From Actinophytocola sp963729115 (GTDB lineage: Bacteria > Actinomycetota > Actinomycetes > Mycobacteriales > Pseudonocardiaceae), in the NCBI GenBank assembly GCA_963729115.1, contig CAVSMR010000017.1, positions 124,001-188,000 of the forward strand: 64,000 nucleotides of DNA. The letters are read 5' to 3'. The notes beneath the pieces are model-generated. The model made no database searches. It saw only the letters and a list, made by a program, of their open reading frames with translations, and was not told the DNA's origin. This document shows positions 27,125 to 34,688 of this stretch, piece by piece (the first letter of the stretch is position 1; each line of letters starts with the position of its first letter). A program made the position numbers and the translations under genes.

Positions 27125-27155
27125 ACGTGCCCCACGAGAACCTCGCGGGGCACGT
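27125..27155 (-). terminator. terminator hairpin of the tRNA operon
   Basis: ACGTGCCCC at 27125-27133 pairs with GGGGCACGT at 27147-27155, with an inner CGAG/CTCG stem. It sits 18 bp past the 3' end of tRNA-Phe on the minus strand. Confidence 0.7.
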
Positions 27156-27173
27156 TATCGCTGTTAGAACGAG

Positions 27174-27247
27174 TGGCCAGGGGCGGGATCGAACCGCCGA
27201 CCTACCGCTTTTCAGGCGGTCGCTCATACCAACTGAGCTACCTGGCC
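27174..27247 (-). tRNA. tRNA-Phe (GAA)
   Basis: The minus strand folds into a full cloverleaf: GGCCAGG acceptor pairing CCTGGCC with discriminator A, a GTTCGATCC T-loop region, and anticodon loop CTGAAAA giving GAA. CCA is not encoded. It is the last gene of the tRNA operon. Confidence 0.95.
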
Positions 27248-27332
27248 AAGGAGAACCACGCTTGTGCCGGCCCGGATCCAACGCAACCACGCTGGATCCG
27301 GTGAAGCCGGCAACCGCTCCTAGAGCTTTGCG

Positions 27333-27406
27333 CGACCCAGACGGGACTCGAACCCGCGACCTTCGCCGTGACAGGGCGACGCGCTAACCAACTGCGCCAC
27401 TGGGCC
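27333..27406 (-). tRNA. tRNA-Asp (GTC)
   Basis: Cloverleaf on the minus strand with acceptor GGCCCAG/CTGGGTC (one G-T pair), a GGTTCGAGTCC T arm, and anticodon loop CTGTCAC giving GTC. CCA is not encoded. It lies 13 bp downstream of tRNA-Glu. Confidence 0.95.
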
Positions 27407-27419
27407 TTGCTGTACTGCG

Positions 27420-27492
27420 TGCTCCCAACGGGATTCGAACCCGCGCTGCCGCCTTGAAAGGGCGGAGTCCTAGGCCGCTAGACGATGGGAGC
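27420..27492 (-). tRNA. tRNA-Glu (TTC)
   Basis: Cloverleaf on the minus strand with acceptor GCTCCCA/TGGGAGC, a GGTTCGAATCC T arm, and anticodon loop CTTTCAA giving TTC. It is the first gene of the Glu-Asp-Phe operon, a common actinobacterial order. Confidence 0.95.
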
Positions 27493-27518
27493 CCGGGTTG
27501 CCCGCTTGGAGCACCGAA

Positions 27519-27548
27519 AGCATAGGACACAACCCGTAGTCGCTACAA
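27519..27548 (-). promoter_or_regulatory. promoter of the tRNA-Glu-Asp-Phe operon
   Basis: On the minus strand, TTGTAG (27548-27543) and TATGCT (27524-27519) are 18 bp apart, a housekeeping-type -35/-10 pair. The -10 ends 26 bp before the first tRNA base. Confidence 0.55.
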
Positions 27549-27610
27549 AGTGGGTATCGCGTAGCGGTGCCACCTCGCCGAACGTGTTCGAACTCCCGTC
27601 GCGGGGGGTC

Positions 27611-27853
27611 CTAGCGGCGGACCGGTGGGACGCCGTCGTCGCCGGGGATCAGCCCGAGCATGTCGAGCAGCTCCTGGCAGTCCTCGACGCCCTGTGCACT
27701 GTGCGCGACCGCGAGCTGGGCGCGGCGCACCTGGTCCTCGGTCACCCGCGAGCTGTCGCCGGTGCGCTGAGCAGGGACGCTACCGCCGCCCAGCGAGGGG
27801 TCACGGGTCTCCTGCTGTAGCAGGAAGTCACGAACTTCGACCGGTCCGCTCAT
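27611..27853 (-). CDS. conserved-looking small hypothetical protein
   Basis: 80 residues from ATG 27853, with GGAGG 8 nt upstream. The protein is polar, with helix-forming stretches (VTEDQVRRAQLAVAHSAQ and DCQELLDMLG) and no membrane segment or Cys. No family is recognised. It is a single gene upstream of the tRNA operon on the same strand. Confidence 0.6.
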   Translation of the reverse strand: MSGPVEVRDFLLQQETRDPSLGGGSVPAQRTGDSSRVTEDQVRRAQLAVAHSAQGVEDCQELLDMLGLIPGDDGVPPVRR

Positions 27854-28230
27854 ATCTCCGCCTCCCCGACACATCCAGCTATTGGCGGAGAGGCTATGAG
27901 ACCGGAGGCGCACTCCACAGCCCCCCGAGGAGTGAATCCCATCCACACGCATAGTAGTCAGCGGTGATCAGGCCACCCTCACTACGACAGAGGCGTTCGT
28001 GCCACCGTCGCGGAATCACTCGAACGGACGCAGGCCATGGCTCTTGGCGTCCGAACACTTACCGAGACGGCACCCAGCGGCCGGGCAACACCCCTCCAGG
28101 CATGCGATGACCTGCGAAAACGGCAGTTCGGACAAGCGGACCCATGTGGGGGATCGGGCACATCTCAAGCGAAGCGGGCCGAACTCCGAAAAAGGGGATG
28201 GGGAGGAACTGCGAGAGGAGGAAACCGGTA
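27854..28230. other. intergenic region without a recognised element
   Basis: This 377-bp region separates the divergent small hypothetical and heavy-metal-associated genes. No convincing frame, tRNA or copper-type operator palindrome is seen. An AGGAGG at 28216-28221 serves the downstream gene. Confidence 0.5.
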
Positions 28231-28449
28231 GTGCCCATGCACACGATCTACAACGTGTACACCGTCGCCGGGATGACCTGCGAGCACTGCGCCGCCTCGG
28301 TCACCGAGGAACTGTCCGAATTGGACCATGTCACCGATGTCGCGGTGAACCTCTCCACCGGCCTGGTGACGGTCGCCAGCGCCGACGAGCTGAGCGAGCC
28401 CCTGGTGATGGCGGCGCTCGCCCAGGCGGGCCACCGCATGGCCGGCTGA
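28231..28449 (+). CDS. heavy-metal-associated (HMA/CopZ-like) protein
   Basis: 72 residues with a ferredoxin-like HMA fold and the metal motif GMTCEHC (Cys-x2-Cys), followed by the expected helix and strand pattern. Such proteins bind and shuttle Cu(I) or related ions. GTG 28231 is preferred because AGGAGG lies 9 nt upstream, with ATG 28237 as the alternative. No P-type ATPase or CsoR gene is adjacent, so it is an orphan copy. Confidence 0.87.
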   Translation: MPMHTIYNVYTVAGMTCEHCAASVTEELSELDHVTDVAVNLSTGLVTVASADELSEPLVMAALAQAGHRMAG

Positions 28450-28555
28450 GACCCGGACCCCGGGCGGGCGCGGCCCCTTCACCCCTGACACGAAACCCGC
28501 ACCCGTCCGGCCCAACCGACTCCGGCGGCGACGTGGGGCCGCCGCCGGAGCATCG

Positions 28556-28761
28556 GGCCCGCCACCCGACCCGAACGCCGCACGAAGCCGGGCCCTGACG
28601 CTGGGCACACGTGACGTGGCGTGCCGAACGCCCTCCGCCCGGCGCTCGGCCCGCCACCCGACCCGAACGCCACACGAGGCCTCCCTCGGACGCCAGGCGC
28701 ACGAGGCGAACGCCCTCCGCCGGCACCAGGCCCGCCACCGACCCGAACACCGCACGACGCC
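28556..28761 (+). repeat. three-copy imperfect tandem repeat (unit about 81-92 bp)
   Basis: A 33-34 bp element beginning GGCCCGCCACCCGACCCG and ending CACGANGCC occurs at 28556-28589, 28648-28681 and 28729-28761. Between copies a second conserved part recurs (GGACGCC...GGCAC and GAACGCCCTCCGCC). The surrounding 28450-29060 region is extremely GC-rich, with no credible gene. Just upstream, CCGGCGGC (28522) pairs with GCCGCCGG (28541). Confidence 0.8.
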
Positions 28762-29078
28762 ACCCTCAGACGCCGGGCACGTAGCGCGGCCGCGCCGAGC
28801 GGCCGCCGCCGGATGAACGACTCACCTCGGCCGCGCAGAGCAAACCGAACGGGCCGCAACCACCGCACCCCACCCACCGCGGGTCCCGAGCCGGCCGGGG
28901 CAGCGCGCCTGGCGGACTCTCTTGCGCCCCAACGAGGACCGGCCACCACGCCCGCCCGCCGGGCCCGCGAGATCCGGCCGCGGGGAGCGGTGGAGGACCC
29001 CACCGCTAACGGAGCAAGTAGGTGAATAGTTCTCTCAATTTTTCGCGTCTACCCACTCCCACGAAGCGCGTGCGCGTG

Positions 29079-29170
29079 CAACAATCGAGTCGCTGACACA
29101 CCCCCGGTCAGCGCCTGTGGAGATCCCCTCCGGCCCCCGCGTTCCTCCCCCTGGCGCGGGGGCCTCTCCA
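29079..29170 (+). ncRNA. 6C-like small RNA (two hairpins with C-rich loops)
   Basis: Hairpin 1 is CGCTGAC/GTCAGCG at 29091-29113 with loop ACACCCCCG. Hairpin 2 is GGCCCCCGCG/CGCGGGGGCC at 29132-29164 with loop TTCCTCCCCCTGG, extended by GGAGA (29119-29123) pairing TCTCC (29165-29169). Two adjacent stem-loops with C-rich loops are the definition of the actinobacterial 6C RNA. Transcript ends are estimated. Hairpin 2 probably also terminates transcription. Confidence 0.6.
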
Positions 29171-29334
29171 TGTGTGCGGCAGGAAATTCCACCTGAAAAA
29201 ATGGCCTCGCCGGAGCGCCGACAACCACTGTGAAGTGCAGCTTTTAGCACGATTACGGAGGGTACCGATACCCTTACCGGCGAAAAGTCGCCGTGTTGCT
29301 TGGTGGTCCGCAACCTCTTCGTTATCCTCTCCTG

Positions 29335-29676
29335 GTGCTCTTCACAGGACGTAGCCGACCGAGCGACGACACGGCGGACGAGACCGCCAACGTCGGACGC
29401 CACCGCACCGAGGCCCACGAGCAGGAGGAGAACCTGCCGGACCACGAGCTGGAGTCCTACCTCGCGGCGCTCTCACCCGAAGGCGACGCCGAAACCACCG
29501 GCTCCGGACGCCGGTTCGGCGGCGCGCACGTACACCAGCTTCGCCTCCCACTGATGGCCAACGAGCAGCTCCGTGAGCTCGCCGCGTACCACCAGACCTC
29601 CCCGATGGCACTGGCCCAGGAATGGGTCCTCCAGCGCCTCGAGTGGGAGTCCCAGCACCTCCACCGCCGACACTAG
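29335..29676 (+). CDS. small protein with C-terminal ribbon-helix-helix-like segment
   Basis: 113 residues from GTG 29335. The N-terminal half is acidic and disordered. The C-terminal half (LRLPLMANEQLRELAAY then TSPMALAQEWVLQRL) fits the strand-helix-helix pattern of CopG-type DNA-binding proteins. No Shine-Dalgarno is visible, but TATCCT ends 6 bp before the GTG, compatible with a leaderless start. GTG 29293 is an alternative. The DNA-binding role is inference from pattern. Confidence 0.6.
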   Translation: MLFTGRSRPSDDTADETANVGRHRTEAHEQEENLPDHELESYLAALSPEGDAETTGSGRRFGGAHVHQLRLPLMANEQLRELAAYHQTSPMALAQEWVLQRLEWESQHLHRRH

Positions 29677-29685
29677 ACAACGCGG

Positions 29686-29715
29686 AGGGGCCCCGGCCGG
29701 AAGACCGGGGCCCCT
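29686..29715. terminator. bidirectional terminator hairpin
   Basis: An 11-bp perfect stem (AGGGGCCCCGG with its complement, 8-nt loop) lies between the convergent ribbon-helix-helix-like and cold shock genes. Confidence 0.85.
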
Positions 29716-29732
29716 CTGTCACCTGGCCTAAC

Positions 29733-29936
29733 CTAGAGTGCGCGCACGTTCGTGGCCTGCGGCCCCTTGGTGCCCTGCCCGACCTCGAACTCGACACGCT
29801 GGTTCTCTTCCAGGGTGCGGAAGCCCTTGCCCTGGATCTCCGAGTAGTGCACGAAGACGTCGGCGCCGCCGTCATCGACGGCGATGAAGCCGAAGCCTTT
29901 CTCGGAGTTGAACCACTTCACAGTGCCCTGTGCCAT
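29733..29936 (-). CDS. cspA: cold shock domain protein
   Basis: 67 residues, the usual length for a single cold shock domain. RNP1 is KGFGFI and RNP2 is VFVHY, the aromatic single-stranded nucleic-acid binding surface. It acts as an RNA chaperone or transcription antiterminator. ATG 29936 has GGAGG about 8 nt upstream. The leader contains a GGGGTT/AACCCC hairpin at 29965-29985, which may contribute to RNA-level control. Confidence 0.95.
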   Translation of the reverse strand: MAQGTVKWFNSEKGFGFIAVDDGGADVFVHYSEIQGKGFRTLEENQRVEFEVGQGTKGPQATNVRAL

Positions 29937-30285
29937 CTACCTGCCTCCATCGCAGGATCAGCATGGGGTTACACCGTGCAACCCCGGCAGCCCTCGGGCG
30001 TTGCCCCCGCCAACCTCGGCGAAAGAGACGCACGCCCGCGTTTTCGTTCCGCGAGCGTGGATAGCACGAACACAGAAACTAGTGGCCTGCGCGGGCAGCT
30101 TATCGCGTAGAGCACTCGTAGCACTACCACCTGCATACGGCTGACTACAGGTTTGAGACGATCTCTGCAGGCCGAAACGCGGGTGGACATTTGTGATCTG
30201 TGTCACAACCGTTCGAGCCAACGTCACACCGGGCAGAGGCGTCGAAATAGATGTGAGGACGCTGGGGTATCGACAGGGGAATGGC
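29937..30285. other. divergent leader region between cspA and the L,D-transpeptidase gene
   Basis: This 349-bp gap holds the cspA leader, including the hairpin at 29965-29985, and the transpeptidase promoter side with a CRP-like palindrome. No gene is seen. Confidence 0.5.
30192..30207. promoter_or_regulatory. CRP/GlxR-type binding site
   Basis: TGTGATCTGTGTCACA is a perfect TGTGA-N6-TCACA palindrome, the CRP-family consensus, 78 bp upstream of the L,D-transpeptidase ATG. It suggests cAMP-CRP control of that gene, though activation or repression cannot be told. Confidence 0.6.
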
Positions 30286-31503
30286 ATGGCTCTGCGCAGG
30301 GGCGGCAGTGGTCACGGACGGTTGGCGCGGATGCTGGGCGTGCTGGGGGTCGTCGCGGCGCTCGGGCTGACCGCGTGCAGCTCCGGGGACGACACCGGAG
30401 CCAAGGGGTGGCCGAGCGCCACGAGCGAGAAACCGAAGGTCCAGGCCGCGCCGAAGCCGGCCGCGAAGATCGCGCTGCAGCCGGCCGCCGGCGCGGGGAA
30501 CGTCAACCCCGCGACCCCGGCGAAGGTCACGGTCAGTGACGGCACCATCAAGTCGCTGGCGCTCACGAACCCCGCCGGCAAGAAGGTGACCGGCAAGCTC
30601 TCGCCCGACGCCACCAGCTGGACGGTCGGCGAGCCGCTCGGCTTCGGCAAGACCTACACCTGGTCCGGCTCCGCGGAAGGCACCGACGGCGACCGCACGC
30701 CGATCACCGGCAGCTTCACCACGGTGACGCCGAACGGCCTGGTGGACGCCTCGATCAACACCGGCGACGGCAAGACCTACGGCGTGGCCATGCCGATCGC
30801 GGTCACCTTCGACTCCCCGGTCGGCGACAAGGCCGCCGCCCAGCGCGCGATGACCGTGCAGACCTCGGTGCCCGTCGAGGGTTCCTGGGCCTGGCTGGAC
30901 GACTCCCGCGCGCACTGGCGGCCGCGCAACTACTGGCCGGCCGGCACCCAGGTGACCGTGCACCTCGCGCTCTACGGCGTCTCCTACGGCGACGGCGTGT
31001 ACGGCGCGGACGACATGACCTCGCACTTCACGATCGGCCGCAACCAGGTCGTGAAGGCGAACACGCAGACCCACCACGTCAAGGTGTACCGCGGCGGCAA
31101 GCTGGTCCAGGACTTCCCGGCCAGCATGGGCCTCGACTCCGACCCGGGCCGGGTGACCAACAGCGGCACGCACGTCGTGATGTCCAAGCACTCGACGTAC
31201 AAGATGACCAACCCGAAGTACAAGTACTTCAACGTCGAGGTGCCGTGGGCGGTCCGCATCTCCAACAACGGCGAGTTCGTCCACGGCTACGGGCCCTCGG
31301 TGTCGGCGCAGGGCAACACGAACGTCTCGCACGGCTGCGTGAACCTCTCCCCGGACAATGCCAAGATCTACTTCGACGAGGCGCTGGTCGGCGACCCCGT
31401 GGAGATCACCGGCACCAACAAGCAGCTCGACGCGGCCGACGGCGACTACTACGACTGGGCCATCTCCTGGGCGAAGTGGGTAGGGATGTCGGCAGCCGCG
31501 TGA
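30286..31503 (+). CDS. L,D-transpeptidase lipoprotein (YkuD domain with Ig-like repeats)
   Basis: 405 residues from ATG 30286 (AGGGGA 6 nt upstream). A signal peptide ends in the lipobox LTAC, so it is anchored outside the membrane. Two Ig-like domains follow, then a YkuD catalytic domain with the SHGCVNLS motif containing the active-site Cys. This is the layout of mycobacterial LdtB-type enzymes, which form 3-3 cross-links in peptidoglycan. The catalytic His is visible in VHGYG. It is transcribed alone, with a CRP-like site upstream. Confidence 0.93.
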   Translation: MALRRGGSGHGRLARMLGVLGVVAALGLTACSSGDDTGAKGWPSATSEKPKVQAAPKPAAKIALQPAAGAGNVNPATPAKVTVSDGTIKSLALTNPAGKKVTGKLSPDATSWTVGEPLGFGKTYTWSGSAEGTDGDRTPITGSFTTVTPNGLVDASINTGDGKTYGVAMPIAVTFDSPVGDKAAAQRAMTVQTSVPVEGSWAWLDDSRAHWRPRNYWPAGTQVTVHLALYGVSYGDGVYGADDMTSHFTIGRNQVVKANTQTHHVKVYRGGKLVQDFPASMGLDSDPGRVTNSGTHVVMSKHSTYKMTNPKYKYFNVEVPWAVRISNNGEFVHGYGPSVSAQGNTNVSHGCVNLSPDNAKIYFDEALVGDPVEITGTNKQLDAADGDYYDWAISWAKWVGMSAAA

Positions 31504-31561
31504 GACGGTGCGGGGCATAATTCCGGCCAGGTCAGGGTCCGGCAGCCGGCGGGAGCACGCG

Positions 31562-32485
31562 ATGCAGGGTGGGGCGGCACAACCCCGGCGGATCCCGGCC
31601 AACCTGGAACGCCGGTTCGCGGCGCTGTCCGCGGTGCTCGGACCCGCCGCCACCGAGGAGGAACCGCCGCCGGGCGACGACGAGGTGGCCGCCGGTTACC
31701 TCGTCGTCCGGGCCTCCGGGGCGAGCGCCGCGCGGCTCGCCATCGACGCGATCCGCCAGCCCGAGCTCGCGAAGGCCAGGGCGGAGCCGGACCGGATCCA
31801 GCTCGTCATGCGGGCCGCGCTGCCGCGCTACCTGCCCGCCGCCGGGGTGAACCTCGAGTTTCCCGAGTGCGCGTTGCGTGCCCAGCCGGCCGACCGCGCG
31901 GGCCGGCACGGCACGGTGCTGCTGACCGTCGCGACCGGCAAGCTGTCGATCAGCTTCGGTGAGCTGCGCCCGCTGCTGTTCCGGCCGGTGCCGGTGGAGC
32001 GGCCGCTGCAGACGCTGTTCGCCGCGGCCGTCGCGCACCTGCTCGTGGTGTCCGACTCGCTCGACCAGCACGGGATCAAGCCCTACCTCACCGGGCTCGC
32101 CGAGCTGGTGCTGCGCAGCGCCCTGCGTACCGAGCTCAACCGCGCGGACGCGATCGCCACCCGCCGCCGCGACGCGGTCGAGTACGTCAAGGAGAACCTC
32201 GCCGACCCGGCGCTGTCCGCCGACCGCATCGCCGACGCGCTGTTCATCTCCCGGCGCCGCCTCTACCAGCTCTTCGACGACGGCGACGGCGTGTCCGGCC
32301 GGATCCGCCAGCTGCGCATCGACCGCGCGAAGGAGCTGCTCGGCGACCCGGCGCACGCCGCGAAGGGGATCGGCGAGATCAGCCGCCAGTGCGGCTTCGC
32401 CAACGCGGCCCACTTCTCCCGCACCTTCCGCAAGGTGGTCGGCGAGACGCCCCGCGACTACCGCGACCGGATCCTCAAGGACTAG
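31562..32485 (+). CDS. AraC family transcriptional regulator
   Basis: 307 residues from ATG 31562 (GGGAG about 7 nt upstream). The N-terminal sensor half resembles AraC-binding-like domains. The C-terminal 100 residues hold the two helix-turn-helix motifs, ending CGFANAAHFSRTFRKVVG. The effector and targets are not visible. Its stop codon overlaps the stop of the convergent 32482-32982 gene in a shared CTAG. Confidence 0.9.
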   Translation: MQGGAAQPRRIPANLERRFAALSAVLGPAATEEEPPPGDDEVAAGYLVVRASGASAARLAIDAIRQPELAKARAEPDRIQLVMRAALPRYLPAAGVNLEFPECALRAQPADRAGRHGTVLLTVATGKLSISFGELRPLLFRPVPVERPLQTLFAAAVAHLLVVSDSLDQHGIKPYLTGLAELVLRSALRTELNRADAIATRRRDAVEYVKENLADPALSADRIADALFISRRRLYQLFDDGDGVSGRIRQLRIDRAKELLGDPAHAAKGIGEISRQCGFANAAHFSRTFRKVVGETPRDYRDRILKD

Positions 32486-32982
32486 TAGCTCAGCACCACG
32501 AACACCACCACGCCGACGGCCAGTACGCCGATGAACAGCCAGACCATCCGGAGATCGGCAGCCCGGCCCCAGAGCGCGGCGGGTCCGCCCTTGCGCCCCT
32601 TCCCGCCTCTCGAGCGGCCGCTCCTCGACCGGCCGCTCGACCGCGCCGCCGGGCCGGGTGTGCGCCGCCGGTTCGTCCTCGGCGTGGCGCTTGCGGGCCT
32701 GGCCCGCTTCGGCGGGGCAGCGGTGCGCCGGCGCCCCGCCCGCCGGATGATCGCCACCGCGCGTTCGAGGTCGGCGCGGGCGATGGGTCCGGCGGGGTGG
32801 GCCACCGCGTTGCGGATGTCGCGGACGTGCTCGATGTCGCGCACCGCCACGCCGAAGTGCTCGGCGAGCCGGCGGTTGTGCCGCGGCCCGTCCGGCACGG
32901 CTCGCGACATGCGCTCCCAGCCGGCCAGGATCCGGATGCCCAGCTCCGCGTCGGACGCCGTGCCGGCGCGTGGTTTCGACAC
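32482..32982 (-). CDS. membrane-anchored protein with HEPN-like R-x4-H motif
   Basis: 166 residues: a helical N-terminal half with DIRNAVAHP (Arg-x4-His, as in HEPN nucleases), a long Arg/Lys/Pro-rich linker, and one C-terminal membrane helix. No full family match is recognised. GTG 32982 has no Shine-Dalgarno, but TAGTCT lies exactly 7 bp upstream, so it is probably leaderless. That hexamer contains the stop codon of the preceding gene. It is the last gene of the secretion-associated island. Confidence 0.6.
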   Translation of the reverse strand: MSKPRAGTASDAELGIRILAGWERMSRAVPDGPRHNRRLAEHFGVAVRDIEHVRDIRNAVAHPAGPIARADLERAVAIIRRAGRRRTAAPPKRARPASATPRTNRRRTPGPAARSSGRSRSGRSRGGKGRKGGPAALWGRAADLRMVWLFIGVLAVGVVVFVVLSY

Positions 32983-32992
32983 GGGGGCGAGA

Positions 32993-33583
32993 CTAGCGCC
33001 CGGTCGTCACGCGCATGCGTGGATCGTTCGCCGCCACCTCGAAGTCCACTGAGGACACCAGCTGGCCCAGCACCCCGGCGAGCTCGAGCCAGCCCCGGCC
33101 GGTCGTGGAGTGCAGCGTGAACACGGCCATCCGCTTGCCCGCCGGGTCGATCACCACGGCCTGCAGCTGGCAGCCCGCCGACGGGCCGCCCGGCACCGGG
33201 CCCTCCACGAGGATCCGCTCCGCGATGACCACCGGGTAGCCGCGCTCCGTGCGGGACTCGGTGACCTCGCGGATGTCGGGGCCGGCGCCGGACAGGTAGT
33301 GCCGCAGCTCGGCGGCCGCGTCCGGGCCGAGCGGCACGTCCGCCGTCACGACCATGCCGACCAGGATCGCCGGGTCGGCGCTCGCGTGTGTCACCACGCC
33401 GACCAGGCCCGCACCGTTCGCGTGCGCCAGCTCGGCGGCGTCCCGCGCGGCCAGGGCGACCCCCGGGTCGTGCTCGGCTTCCCGGCCGCGTACCTGGAGG
33501 ATCGCGTCGGTCAGCGCACGTTCGGTCGCCTCGACCGACTGCACGGACACCGGCGTGACCCCCTGGATCGCGGCAAGCTTCAC
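32993..33583 (-). CDS. hypothetical secretion-island protein (196 aa)
   Basis: The 196-residue soluble protein has an alpha/beta pattern and no signal peptide or membrane helix. It contains ERGYPVVIAERI and GPSAGCQLQAVVID strands, consistent with a folded cytoplasmic domain. GTG 33583 overlaps the upstream stop (GTGA). The position after EspC- and PPE-like genes suggests an accessory or chaperone-like role, an inference from context only. Confidence 0.65.
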   Translation of the reverse strand: MKLAAIQGVTPVSVQSVEATERALTDAILQVRGREAEHDPGVALAARDAAELAHANGAGLVGVVTHASADPAILVGMVVTADVPLGPDAAAELRHYLSGAGPDIREVTESRTERGYPVVIAERILVEGPVPGGPSAGCQLQAVVIDPAGKRMAVFTLHSTTGRGWLELAGVLGQLVSSVDFEVAANDPRMRVTTGR

Positions 33584-34374
33584 GAGTCCGCCCGCAACGG
33601 GGTCTCACCGAACACGATCAGCTCGCCCGAGGGTCTGAACCCGCCGGCGGACAGCGCGTCGGCGAGCGCCGCCGGCCCGCCACCCGACACTTCCTCGGGG
33701 GTGACGCCGACCGGGCGCAGCAGCGCGCCGAGCGCCGCCGTGGTCCGGGACGCCTGGCCGAGCACGCCCGCGAGCGCGCGGATGGCCGGCCGTTCGGCGG
33801 GCCGGGGTGCGGGGGCGGCGGAGCCGGCCGCGGCGAGCTCGTCGGCGACCTCGTCGGCCGCGCGCCGGTGCTCGCGCTCCAGCGCCCGGGCCTCGTCGAG
33901 CACCTCGGTCAGCCGCGCCTCGAGGTCCGCGACGCGGTTGGTGGCGCCGGACAGCTCGATGCTCGCGCCGGCCGCCACGCTCGGGGTCGACGCGAGGTCG
34001 AGCGCGTTCTGCTTGTCCGCCAGGACATCCCGCGCGTCGGCGAGCTGGCGGCGCAGCAGCACGGCGGTCGCGTCCAGTTCCTCGGTGCGCCGCTGGTTCT
34101 CCGTGAGGGTGCGGGCCCACCGCTCCAGCACGGCGACCGCGTCGCGCAGCCGCCGCTGGGTGGCGTCGAAGTCCGACGGGGTGGCCCGCAGCCGGTCGCG
34201 GAACGTCTCCGCGGCGGCGCCCTCCCAGCCGCCCGAGTGCCGCTCGGCGTCACGCAGGGCGGGCTCGACCGTGCCGAGTGCCGAGTCCGCGGAGCTCAGC
34301 TGGGCGATCGCCGCGTGCACGGCGTCCAGGCTGCCCGCGGTGGGGTCGAACTCCAGCCCGCGGTAGGTGCTCAC
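33580..34374 (-). CDS. WXG100-like coiled-coil protein (type VII secretion island)
   Basis: About 264 residues from GTG 34374, which overlaps the EspC-like stop. TTG 34377 is an alternative, also served by GGAGG upstream. The N-terminal 150 residues form long amphipathic helices with a central GGWEGAAAETF turn, the WXG signature, suggesting a helical-hairpin secretion domain. The C-terminal part is Ala/Pro-rich, ending in a small domain. It may be a secreted substrate or effector, but no toxin domain is recognised. Confidence 0.65.
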   Translation of the reverse strand: MSTYRGLEFDPTAGSLDAVHAAIAQLSSADSALGTVEPALRDAERHSGGWEGAAAETFRDRLRATPSDFDATQRRLRDAVAVLERWARTLTENQRRTEELDATAVLLRRQLADARDVLADKQNALDLASTPSVAAGASIELSGATNRVADLEARLTEVLDEARALEREHRRAADEVADELAAAGSAAPAPRPAERPAIRALAGVLGQASRTTAALGALLRPVGVTPEEVSGGGPAALADALSAGGFRPSGELIVFGETPLRADS

Positions 34375-34667
34375 CAACGGTCACCTCCCGCTCGGCGCAG
34401 GGACTCGGCGGCATCGTCGTCGACGGACGCGTAGCCGCCGCGGATGGACTCGACCAGGGCCGCGTCGTCCTTGACCGCGGCCAGCACCGCGGTGAGCTCC
34501 GCGCGCGTGTCGGCGATCAGGGTGCCCGCGACCGCGTCGAGCCGCCCGGGGCCCAGCCCCGAGCAGCCCTCCAGCCGCCCGGCGGCGGTCTCGACGGACT
34601 CCGCGGCCGAGCCCAGCACGTTCGCGGTGACCCCGATGGCGGCCAGATCGGCCTCGAACCCGGACAA
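34371..34667 (-). CDS. EspC-like type VII secretion substrate
   Basis: 98 residues, all alpha-helical, of the EspC/ESX-associated small-protein size. The TTG start at 34667 has GAGGAGG 6 nt upstream, so the rare start codon is well supported. It lacks a clear WXG. It is located between PPE-like and coiled-coil genes and overlaps the next gene by 4 bp. Assignment rests on size, helix pattern and context. Confidence 0.6.
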   Translation of the reverse strand: MSGFEADLAAIGVTANVLGSAAESVETAAGRLEGCSGLGPGRLDAVAGTLIADTRAELTAVLAAVKDDAALVESIRGGYASVDDDAAESLRRAGGDRW

Positions 34668-34688
34668 CGGCCGCCTCCTCGCTTCGAG

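Noticed and set aside
28556..28761. CRISPR array
   Set aside because: Only three imperfect copies occur, spacers are themselves similar, and no cas genes are nearby.
28165..29003. Repeated SCGVRVGWRA peptides on the minus strand
   Set aside because: They are translations of the DNA tandem repeat, with no ribosome site or coherent single frame.
29256..29275. Metal-type operator GGGTACCGATACCC
   Set aside because: Arms are only five bases and the site is not near the heavy-metal gene promoter.
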